Of a stretch of DNA of 20,982 bases, positions 7,905-13,357 are shown piece by piece. Position 1 is the first letter of the stretch; the number at the start of each line of letters is the position of its first letter. A program made the position numbers and the translations under genes. Source of the stretch: a virus; the IMG/VR virus record IMGVR_UViG_3300025120_012988, positions 1-20,982 of that record; one strand, 5' to 3'. The notes under the pieces were generated by a model, which was not told the origin of the DNA, made no database searches, and saw nothing but the letters and a program-made list of their open reading frames with translations.

Positions 7905-7936
7905 CAAATATACGAAAGTTTTTTCAAACTTCCAAG
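7905..7936 (-). promoter_or_regulatory. Bacteroidota-type promoter P4 (CTTGG-N19-TATATTTG), proximal to the binding-protein gene
   Basis: The -33 box is CTTGG (7932-7936) and the -7 box TATATTTG (7905-7912), with 19 bases between CTTGG and TATATT. The -7 box is an exact match to TAnnTTTG. The transcript would have a leader of roughly 35 bases made almost wholly of A and T before the ATG at 7865. Confidence 0.62.
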
Positions 7937-7955
7937 TTATATTTCACTTTTTATT

Positions 7956-7985
7956 TCAACACCACTATTTAATCCCATGTGTTGA
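7956..7985 (-). other. Inverted repeat near the 5' end of the longer binding-protein transcript
   Basis: TCAACAC (7956-7962) and GTGTTGA (7979-7985) form a perfect 7-base inverted repeat around a 16-base loop. It lies just downstream of the -7 box of promoter P3 (7993-8000), so it would fold near the 5' end of that mRNA, about 90 bases before the ATG. T4 gene 32 is autoregulated through a structured leader; a similar role here is only a suggestion. Confidence 0.35.
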
Positions 7986-7992
7986 TATGGTA

Positions 7993-8024
7993 CTAATATA
8001 CAAAAAATATTTTAAACTACCAAA
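7993..8024 (-). promoter_or_regulatory. Bacteroidota-type promoter P3 (TTTGG-N19-TATATTAG), distal
   Basis: TTTGG (8020-8024) begins one base after the stop codon of the cysteine-rich mini-gene. The -7 box TATATTAG is at 7993-8000, again with a 19-base spacer between TTTGG and TATATT. It is in tandem with P4, 88 bases further downstream, giving the binding-protein, recombinase and exonuclease genes two start points. Confidence 0.62.
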
Positions 8025-8025
8025 T

Positions 8026-8121
8026 TTATTTACAACAATCACATTGATTGTTCGAACCACAAGATGAGCTACACTCTACTTTTGATTCACAAATACATTC
8101 GGTACAATTACATTCTTTCAT
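8026..8121 (-). CDS. Cysteine-rich 31-residue metallothionein-like peptide
   Basis: A short frame runs from ATG at 8121 to TAA at 8026-8028. The peptide has 31 residues of which nine are cysteine, at positions 4, 6, 9, 11, 17, 21, 27, 29 and 30, giving C-x-C, C-x2-C and CC spacings as in metallothioneins and other thiolate metal binders. There are no aromatic residues and only one aliphatic residue besides Val15. It begins 22 bases after the stop of the 129-residue gene and ends one base before the -33 box of P3, filling the gap neatly. No Shine-Dalgarno is seen. Such a cysteine density is unlikely by chance in this AT-rich DNA. Metal binding is inference; a redox or zinc-reservoir role is equally possible. 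Confidence 0.6.
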   Translation of the reverse strand: MKECNCTECICESKVECSSSCGSNNQCDCCK

Positions 8122-8143
8122 ATACTATAAATATTAAAATTTT

Positions 8144-8533
8144 TTACTTAACATCAACTATTCGGAACAATTTTGTATTTAAAATCTTATATCCTTCACC
8201 ATCTGTTAAGATTACTGAATTACGATAATCATTCCAATTTACCTGATATGATTTATCAACTACTCCACTATTTAAATCACTAATCAATCTGTTTAATGCA
8301 TTGATTGTATATATTGTGTTCGATTCTTTCTTTCTATGTACCATAATGGTATTAGGTAAGAATCTATGTTCTTTATTTGGTACTATATTATAACTAATCA
8401 CCAATTCTTTAGATGGTTCTAATTTCAATATGAATATTTTTCTACTGAATAGTTCGTGTCCATCGAATATCTTAGTTAATAAATCCTCAAACGAAGATTC
8501 TGTTGTAAAAGTACATAATAGTTGCGTTCTCAC
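8144..8533 (-). CDS. Conserved-looking phage protein of unknown function (129 aa)
   Basis: I do not recognise a named family. The 129-residue product is a mixed alpha/beta soluble protein with no membrane segment, rich in charged and aromatic residues, with a central FLPNTIMVHRKKESNT and a single cysteine at position 7. It probably starts at a GTG (8531-8533): an in-frame TGA stands immediately upstream, and GGAGAG five bases before the GTG gives one of the best Shine-Dalgarno matches in the window. The ATG at 8537 is in another frame and soon stops. It follows the 736-residue gene after 18 bases and precedes the cysteine-rich mini-gene. The position between a polymerase-like gene and the DNA-binding protein suggests an early role in DNA or RNA metabolism, which is inference. 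Confidence 0.72.
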   Translation of the reverse strand: MRTQLLCTFTTESSFEDLLTKIFDGHELFSRKIFILKLEPSKELVISYNIVPNKEHRFLPNTIMVHRKKESNTIYTINALNRLISDLNSGVVDKSYQVNWNDYRNSVILTDGEGYKILNTKLFRIVDVK

Positions 8534-8551
8534 TCATTCTCTCCGTATTTA

Positions 8552-10762
8552 TCAAACACCTAATTTTCTTCGTTCTTTAGAAGAAATTTCAGGTTCAGGT
8601 GGATATAATTCCTTATTTGCATCATACAACTCTTTACCAAAATCTGTAGCTATTTGAAATTCTAAACCAACACTTGATGCGTAACCCTGTCCTTTTTGTC
8701 TACACTTAACTTCTGCTATTCTAACACTTTTAGCGGGTTCTTTAGATTCATAGACGAGATAGTTATCACCATTCTCATCCTCTTTCATAGTTAAACCTGC
8801 TTTAAAATCTTTATAGTTATTAATACCAAATATATTTTCTAAAGTTTTTGGGTCTGCGGATAACCCACCTATAGCCATCTTTTCTTCACCCTCTAGTAAA
8901 GATTTCATTGGTAGTTTTTCTGCTAAGGCATTTAAACATCCCTCTTTTGCATCTTCATCTTCAACTAAAAATTGTATCGTATCGTTTTGGTATCTTTTAA
9001 TTGAACCTTCTGGATATTTACCATCATCACCCTTTTCATAACCTAAATGATTATTTAAGAATTCACTTGATTGTGTTTTACCCTCAGTACCACTTGCTAT
9101 TTCATTAGCTCTTGTAACAGCCGCGTGCATAAGACTATATTTTTTAAATCTATCTGCTGCACCTGTACCCATTACTTCTTTAAATCTCTTTGCATCTATT
9201 GGTGGTGGTACATCCATCGATGATAATTTATTTAAAATCTTTTCTGCTTTAGGTTCTATTTTATATCCTTTTTTTGCATCACCTGATACAACACCTAATG
9301 CAGCTAAACTATTTTTTAAGTTTTTATCTTTTAATACATTTTTATTAAGTAGATTATTTTTTTTGTAATCTAAAGTTTTAGTATTTTCAAAATATTTTTT
9401 AGGTCTTTCAATTTCACCTTTTTTATATTGTTTAATATCAGCACGAGGTGGGACATTAGGTGACCATTTATCAATATCAGTTACAACTCCATTATATATG
9501 TTTGCGGTTGTATCTTTTTTAAGTGATATTTCATCTAAAACAGGCTTTCCTTCAACTTCTAATTTAACATACATATCACTTGAAAATCCTTTATTAGCAT
9601 TATAATCATCGTTACCTAATGCTTCAAATTCATTTGGTACATCCCACGCAGAATTACTAATTTCCCAATTACCTTTTCCAAATTGTTCATCATACCTTTT
9701 ATTAGTAACAGCTCTTACATTTTTTACCGATTCTAACCAGTCTTTTGTTACAACCCCACCTTTACCTTTAGGATATTTATCAACTTGACTATTTAATGTA
9801 TCAATAAACCCATTAAACTCATCATCATTCATCCCTATACTTGCCATTGTAATTATTTCACCAGCTTGTGATTGTAATTGTCCTGCACCAACACCACTCA
9901 TATACTCTGTAATACTTTGTTTACCATTTTTAGTATTCATTAATCTAGTAATTACTTTTTGGTATTTTTTGGGTATCTTACCACTTTTAAAATAATCATC
10001 TAATTGTGATTCTTGTAATGCATCTTTAGGATTCTCATATGGGGAAGATAATCCTTTTTCTTTGAATTCATCATCAGATATACCTGTTTCTGATTCTGTA
10101 TAAACTTTAGATTCAGATGTGTTCACATCTTTTAGTGATTTATCTTTTTGACCTGGTTCACCAGTTTTTAATTCTTTTGATGTTTTTGAGATATCATCAG
10201 TAGATTTATCTGATTTATCATCCTCTTTAGCCTTCTCAATATCATCTTTTGATGGAGTTGTATGGTTTTGTGGATTTGCTTTCTTTACTGTGTAAACCGA
10301 ACCTGATTTCTTATTCTTAACGTAAACATCTTCTTTTTTTAACTTGTCTTTTTCGAGAGCAGTGAGAGCACCTTTTTTGAGATTTTTGATAACTTTTTCT
10401 TTATCACCCCCACTATCAGGTCTTTCTTTATCTGTTGAATCTTTTTCTTCATCGTTTTCTTCCTCTTCGTTTTCGTCTACTAAATCTTCTTCTTCATCAT
10501 CATCACTATGTAGATGTGCAGATACTGCCGTATCATTTGTACCTACTACGATACCTGATGTTCTATCACCACCTAAATGAAAATTAGTAGGAGTTTTAAC
10601 TGCTGATTCAATGATGTATTCTATTACCTCATCATCGAAATTGTATTCTTCTTTTAATATTTTTCGTAAACCATCAATGGATTGCTCCGATAACGGATTT
10701 GTAAGGTCTGTTCCAACCTCTACCCACCATAACCTGGCTAATTCGTTAAGAAATTCTTTCAT
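8552..10762 (-). CDS. Large acidic phage protein of unknown function (736 aa)
   Basis: The function is not recognised. Residues 1-55 form a helical start with LARLWWVEVGTDL. Residues 86-110 are a very acidic run of Asp and Glu. Residues 110-250 are a Lys/Ser/Asp-rich, probably disordered linker. Residues 250-736 look folded, with DEISLKKDT (410-418) and a C-terminal stretch around 678-703 that includes EVKCRQKGQG. The DEISLKK segment resembles the SLK-type core strand seen in some phage nuclease-like (PD-(D/E)xK) proteins, but the acidic residues do not line up convincingly, so I make no enzyme claim. Translation is coupled to the polymerase gene by an ATGA overlap at 10759-10762. The acidic arm could be a DNA mimic or a protein-binding tail. 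It could also be a virion protein. Confidence 0.75.
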   Translation of the reverse strand: MKEFLNELARLWWVEVGTDLTNPLSEQSIDGLRKILKEEYNFDDEVIEYIIESAVKTPTNFHLGGDRTSGIVVGTNDTAVSAHLHSDDDEEEDLVDENEEEENDEEKDSTDKERPDSGGDKEKVIKNLKKGALTALEKDKLKKEDVYVKNKKSGSVYTVKKANPQNHTTPSKDDIEKAKEDDKSDKSTDDISKTSKELKTGEPGQKDKSLKDVNTSESKVYTESETGISDDEFKEKGLSSPYENPKDALQESQLDDYFKSGKIPKKYQKVITRLMNTKNGKQSITEYMSGVGAGQLQSQAGEIITMASIGMNDDEFNGFIDTLNSQVDKYPKGKGGVVTKDWLESVKNVRAVTNKRYDEQFGKGNWEISNSAWDVPNEFEALGNDDYNANKGFSSDMYVKLEVEGKPVLDEISLKKDTTANIYNGVVTDIDKWSPNVPPRADIKQYKKGEIERPKKYFENTKTLDYKKNNLLNKNVLKDKNLKNSLAALGVVSGDAKKGYKIEPKAEKILNKLSSMDVPPPIDAKRFKEVMGTGAADRFKKYSLMHAAVTRANEIASGTEGKTQSSEFLNNHLGYEKGDDGKYPEGSIKRYQNDTIQFLVEDEDAKEGCLNALAEKLPMKSLLEGEEKMAIGGLSADPKTLENIFGINNYKDFKAGLTMKEDENGDNYLVYESKEPAKSVRIAEVKCRQKGQGYASSVGLEFQIATDFGKELYDANKELYPPEPEISSKERRKLGV

Positions 10763-12021
10763 ATTGTTCCGTTTATTTCTAAATCGATAGATTTCATCTC
10801 TGAATAACTATCTCCGATTTCTACCTTTGTAGGAAAACCATTCCCTTCTATAAGTATCTGAAAATCTTTTAAAAGTTTATTTTCAGTTGGATGTATATCT
10901 AATAAGTATGAATCATAAGTATATAAAACTATTTTTGATTGTTTATCTTCCAAAAACCCAACTAATTTACTTAATATCTTCATATTTAACTCTGTTTCGG
11001 TAGCTTGTAACATATAGTTGAATAATTTGTTAGCATTCATATCTCTAAGGTTAGATTTTGATAGTTTTCTACCCAATGGAGTTTCAACCCAACCCCTACG
11101 ATTAAATTCCATCCACATTTTATCAATTTTGTGTGAAACTTTTGAGAATAAAGGAATATGTAGATATTCCTCTTGTACTCCACCATATAATTGTCGGAAT
11201 GTTATTCCTTTTGAATCTCCATAAGATACTCCATACATATCTGCTAAGGTTTGGTGTCCACTCACATCCAATGGAATTGGTTCACCTACCATCTTACCAA
11301 TAATACGTGGGTGATAAGCATCGTAATCGAATTGTACCAATTTACCCCCATCGAACCTACTAATAAATCTATCCCTACTACCATCATCTTTATTAAGTGC
11401 AGCATAATTTACACCACCGTAATTGTTTGAAGGACGAGATGTTGTTGTGAATGGATGATACTGAGTCCACTCTAACCCATTTGTAGTATGTATCCCATTT
11501 CGTTCCACTAAGTGTAATGGCTTTATATAGAAATTTTCAAATTTCTTCACACAATCGAAGATTTCCCCACCCAAATCGTAATACTGTAGGAATTCATCTT
11601 TCACATCTCTTATTGATTCTATGTGTTTTGATGTAGGAATAAGATTATTAACACCTTTGAGAGTATTGAATCTACGATGATAAAAAAGATGTGTTGGTGT
11701 TAGATTAGATTCTAGTGGGGAATTCGATTGTAAATATTTTACTAAACTCGCATCATATGAGTTTGGTATCTGAAGAATGTTTAAGAACGATTTGTTATCG
11801 TATATATATGATTCTTTGAAATTAAACGTAAACTTATCTAATGTGGTTGTATGGTTGTCAATATTTTTTAAGTTGATTAGAACCTCTGTATCGTTGGTTA
11901 TATCGTATATATACAACATAGATAACCCATCATTATGTGGGTGCACAGATATACTCTCCCATATTGGGTGAATATATACCTTATCCATTGTGATATTACC
12001 ACTACTTAGAAATTTAACCAT
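10759..12021 (-). CDS. Short, divergent family A DNA polymerase (no exonuclease domain)
   Basis: The C-terminal half carries the family A polymerase palm and fingers. The TTTSRPSNN...NYAAL stretch (192-209) corresponds to the T-G-R-L-S-S...NLQN motif. Motif A is FDYDAYHPR (231-239, catalytic D232), motif B is KGITFRQLYG (271-280, with K271, F275 and Y279 in place) and motif C is LYTYDSYLL (366-374, D370). Two usually invariant positions differ: the motif A glutamate (E710 in E. coli Pol I) is His237, and motif C HDE is Tyr-Asp-Ser. At 420 residues there is no room for a 3'-5' or 5'-3' exonuclease, and the first 190 residues are unrecognised. The ATG at 12021 lies 5 bases from a -7 box, so the mRNA is probably leaderless unless Met12 is used. 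It could be a repair or accessory polymerase. Confidence 0.78.
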   Translation of the reverse strand: MVKFLSSGNITMDKVYIHPIWESISVHPHNDGLSMLYIYDITNDTEVLINLKNIDNHTTTLDKFTFNFKESYIYDNKSFLNILQIPNSYDASLVKYLQSNSPLESNLTPTHLFYHRRFNTLKGVNNLIPTSKHIESIRDVKDEFLQYYDLGGEIFDCVKKFENFYIKPLHLVERNGIHTTNGLEWTQYHPFTTTSRPSNNYGGVNYAALNKDDGSRDRFISRFDGGKLVQFDYDAYHPRIIGKMVGEPIPLDVSGHQTLADMYGVSYGDSKGITFRQLYGGVQEEYLHIPLFSKVSHKIDKMWMEFNRRGWVETPLGRKLSKSNLRDMNANKLFNYMLQATETELNMKILSKLVGFLEDKQSKIVLYTYDSYLLDIHPTENKLLKDFQILIEGNGFPTKVEIGDSYSEMKSIDLEINGTI

Positions 12022-12024
12022 ATG

Positions 12025-12056
12025 TAAATATACGAATTTATTTTGAGTTATCCAAA
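12025..12056 (-). promoter_or_regulatory. Bacteroidota-type promoter P5 (TTTGG-N19-TATATTTA)
   Basis: TTTGG (12052-12056) lies inside the last codons of the zinc-ribbon mini-gene and TATATTTA at 12025-12032, with 19 bases between TTTGG and TATATT. The polymerase ATG at 12021 is so near that the transcript should start at or within a few bases of it. The -7 box has one mismatch to TAnnTTTG. Confidence 0.6.
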
Positions 12057-12214
12057 CAAACCGTACATTCTTTTCCTAAATGTACTTTTGTGTTTTTACA
12101 AACTCCACAATCAGTAACCTTACCTGCGGTTTTAGCGAACACTAACATTTCATCTAAAATTGTGTTAATTTTTTCTACTGGGTTTCCCCCAAACATATTA
12201 TCTAAACTACTCAT
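12038..12214 (-). CDS. Small zinc-ribbon protein (58 aa)
   Basis: A frame from ATG at 12214 to TAA at 12038-12040 encodes 58 residues. The N-terminal 30 residues are helical in character (NPVEKINTILDEMLVFAKT). The C-terminal part carries two knuckles, CGVC at 36-39 and CTVC at 50-53, ten residues apart, a classical C2-x2-C2 zinc ribbon. Such small ribbons usually bind nucleic acid or RNA polymerase, so a regulatory or replication-accessory role is plausible but unproven. The start context TAAGATATGAGT is identical to that of the 33-residue gene just upstream, from which it is separated by 3 bases. Its end overlaps the -33 box of the polymerase promoter P5. The paired CxxC and the tight packing argue that it is a real gene. 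Confidence 0.7.
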   Translation of the reverse strand: MSSLDNMFGGNPVEKINTILDEMLVFAKTAGKVTDCGVCKNTKVHLGKECTVCLDNSK

Positions 12215-12217
12215 ATC

Positions 12218-12319
12218 TTATTTTTTAAAATCATCCATTATAGAAGGTGAATTTTCATCCTCTTCCATTTCTTTTTGAATATTAACCCACTCCCATGATT
12301 GATATTTATCGTAACTCAT
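12218..12319 (-). CDS. Very small acidic protein of unknown function (33 aa)
   Basis: ATG at 12319 to TAA at 12218-12220 encodes 33 residues with a Trp-rich start (YQSWEWVNIQ, residues 6-15), a central acidic EMEEDE (18-23) and a lysine-rich end. No family is recognised. Support comes from context: it fills the space between the 88-residue gene (gap 3 bases) and the zinc-ribbon gene (gap 3 bases), and its start carries the same TAAGATATGAGT sequence as the ribbon gene. No Shine-Dalgarno is present. It could be an anti-host or adaptor peptide typical of phage early regions, but that is a guess. Confidence 0.5.
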   Translation of the reverse strand: MSYDKYQSWEWVNIQKEMEEDENSPSIMDDFKK

Positions 12320-12322
12320 ATC

Positions 12323-12589
12323 TTAACTACAAAATAGGTTAGTAGGAACTTCGATTCCTTTTTGTTTTTTGATTTGGTAGAAAACGTTGAAGAATGCTTT
12401 GTAAACTTTACCAGCGTGTTCTAAATAATCTGAATATGGAGATTTCCACATCATTTCACCACCATTCATTCGGTGTTTGTTAACAACTTTGATTTCATAT
12501 CCTTTAAGGATTAAATCAACAATCTTTTTTTGAGCTGGAGTGAACTTAACACCCTCAATTGATTTTTGGAACTTTTCTATTTTTGTCAT
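12323..12589 (-). CDS. Small basic protein of unknown function (88 aa)
   Basis: This 88-residue, lysine-rich product (for example KFTPAQKKIVDLILKGYEIKV near residues 15-35) has probable helices and a short beta segment. The spacing of TPAQKKIVDLILKGYE is reminiscent of helix-turn-helix or winged-helix DNA-binding proteins, but I cannot place it in a family. It ends in a cysteine (NLFCS). It is the first gene after the tail block and is preceded by its own promoter (12635-12666) and a structured leader, so it heads the early-type cluster with the two mini-genes and the polymerase-like gene. A regulatory DNA-binding role would fit this position but is inference. Confidence 0.7.
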   Translation of the reverse strand: MTKIEKFQKSIEGVKFTPAQKKIVDLILKGYEIKVVNKHRMNGGEMMWKSPYSDYLEHAGKVYKAFFNVFYQIKKQKGIEVPTNLFCS

Positions 12590-12600
12590 TTTTTAATTAT

Positions 12601-12634
12601 TAGTGGGGTTAAACTCTCAACCCTTATTACACTA
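12601..12634 (-). promoter_or_regulatory. Two-tier hairpin at the 5' end of the 88-aa gene mRNA
   Basis: An outer stem of 5 pairs (12601-12605 with 12630-12634, TAGTG/CACTA) encloses an inner stem GGGTT/AACCC (12606-12610 with 12619-12623), an 8-base loop and a 6-base one-sided bulge (12624-12629). It begins just past the -7 box of promoter P6, so it would cap the mRNA 5' end. No U-tract follows, which argues against a terminator. Confidence 0.5.
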
Positions 12635-12666
12635 CTAATATACGACTTTTATTTGGATTTACCAAA
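12635..12666 (-). promoter_or_regulatory. Bacteroidota-type promoter P6 (TTTGG-N19-TATATTAG)
   Basis: TTTGG (12662-12666) and TATATTAG (12635-12642) have a 19-base spacer between TTTGG and TATATT. It sits in the 115-base gap between the tail block and the early-type cluster and would drive the 88-, 33- and 58-residue genes. Three phased TTAACA repeats lie immediately upstream. Confidence 0.65.
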
Positions 12667-12670
12667 TTTT

Positions 12671-12701
12671 AATGTTAAGAAATTGTTAAATTTTTGTTAA
12701 A
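12671..12701 (-). repeat. Three TTAACA direct repeats at 11-base spacing upstream of P6
   Basis: On the plus strand TGTTAA occurs at 12673, 12684 and 12695, exactly 11 bases apart, each in a TnTTAA(A/G) context. They fall between the tail-gene stop (12705) and the -33 box of P6. Spacing close to one helical turn places all three on the same DNA face, as expected for a bound activator or repressor. No other promoter in the window has them. Confidence 0.45.
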
Positions 12702-12704
12702 GTT

Positions 12705-13349
12705 TTATTCAGAGTATTCAGTTAAATTTACAAGAATATTAGATATATGGGGATATTTTTCTGCAATTAGTGCTATCGTTCTACGATTGGTATCGACTAT
12801 ACCACTTTGAGTTAGTATTCCACTCTTTTTATCAATTATATCAAATTCTGGTCCTGATACTTTCCATCTAAATTCAAATAGTTCCCAAAGATGTTTATCC
12901 AATCCACCATCTTTACCCCATTCACTCTTTTTATCTCTATCCAATTCAATTATAATATCATCATTTACTTTTTTAGCAAAATATCTAATCATATATCCTC
13001 TACCAAAATCTTTATCAGTAGGAGTTACTATTGTGTCGTTGGGAGTAAGAGATTTTTTAAATTTTATTTCTTTAATCTGGTCATATACATAATTTTTTGC
13101 TACATCAAACGGAATTCCACCTAATTTAACTGTATCTGAAGTGCCGATTGGTGGAACATATGGAATTAACATACGAGATTTATCTTTTACAAAATTTGGT
13201 TCTGAAAATGTTTCTTCTGTGGTGTATGTATGATACTGTCCTATATATTCTGTACCATCCATAAACATAAACTCTTCACCCTCTGTAACCAATCCTGTTT
13301 TGATTTGAGCTTTTGTGTAATATATTCTTTTTCTTTTAAATTCAGACAT
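12705..13349 (-). CDS. Probable tail/baseplate virion protein (214 aa)
   Basis: No named family is recognised. The 214-residue soluble protein has a tyrosine- and glycine-rich N-terminal part with EYIGQYHTYTTEETF (residues 34-48), a pattern I associate with small unnamed virion proteins of large phages. A charged alpha/beta middle and a C-terminal segment TNRRTIALIAEKYPHISNIL follow. It is the last gene of the tail block, 8 bases after the hub-like gene, and ends just before a promoter, so it belongs to the late transcription unit. Translation begins after AAGGTAGATTATG, almost the same start context as the single-stranded DNA-binding protein gene. A structural role is inferred from context. 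Confidence 0.65.
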   Translation of the reverse strand: MSEFKRKRIYYTKAQIKTGLVTEGEEFMFMDGTEYIGQYHTYTTEETFSEPNFVKDKSRMLIPYVPPIGTSDTVKLGGIPFDVAKNYVYDQIKEIKFKKSLTPNDTIVTPTDKDFGRGYMIRYFAKKVNDDIIIELDRDKKSEWGKDGGLDKHLWELFEFRWKVSGPEFDIIDKKSGILTQSGIVDTNRRTIALIAEKYPHISNILVNLTEYSE

Positions 13350-13357
13350 AATCTACC

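Noticed and set aside
8534-8537. ATG at 8537 as start of the 129-residue gene
   Set aside because: That ATG is in a different frame and stops after a few codons; the long frame has TGA immediately before the GTG at 8533.
12601-12634. Hairpin as an intrinsic terminator for the tail operon
   Set aside because: It lies downstream of promoter P6, and the minus strand after it reads ATAATTAAAAAATG without a U-tract.
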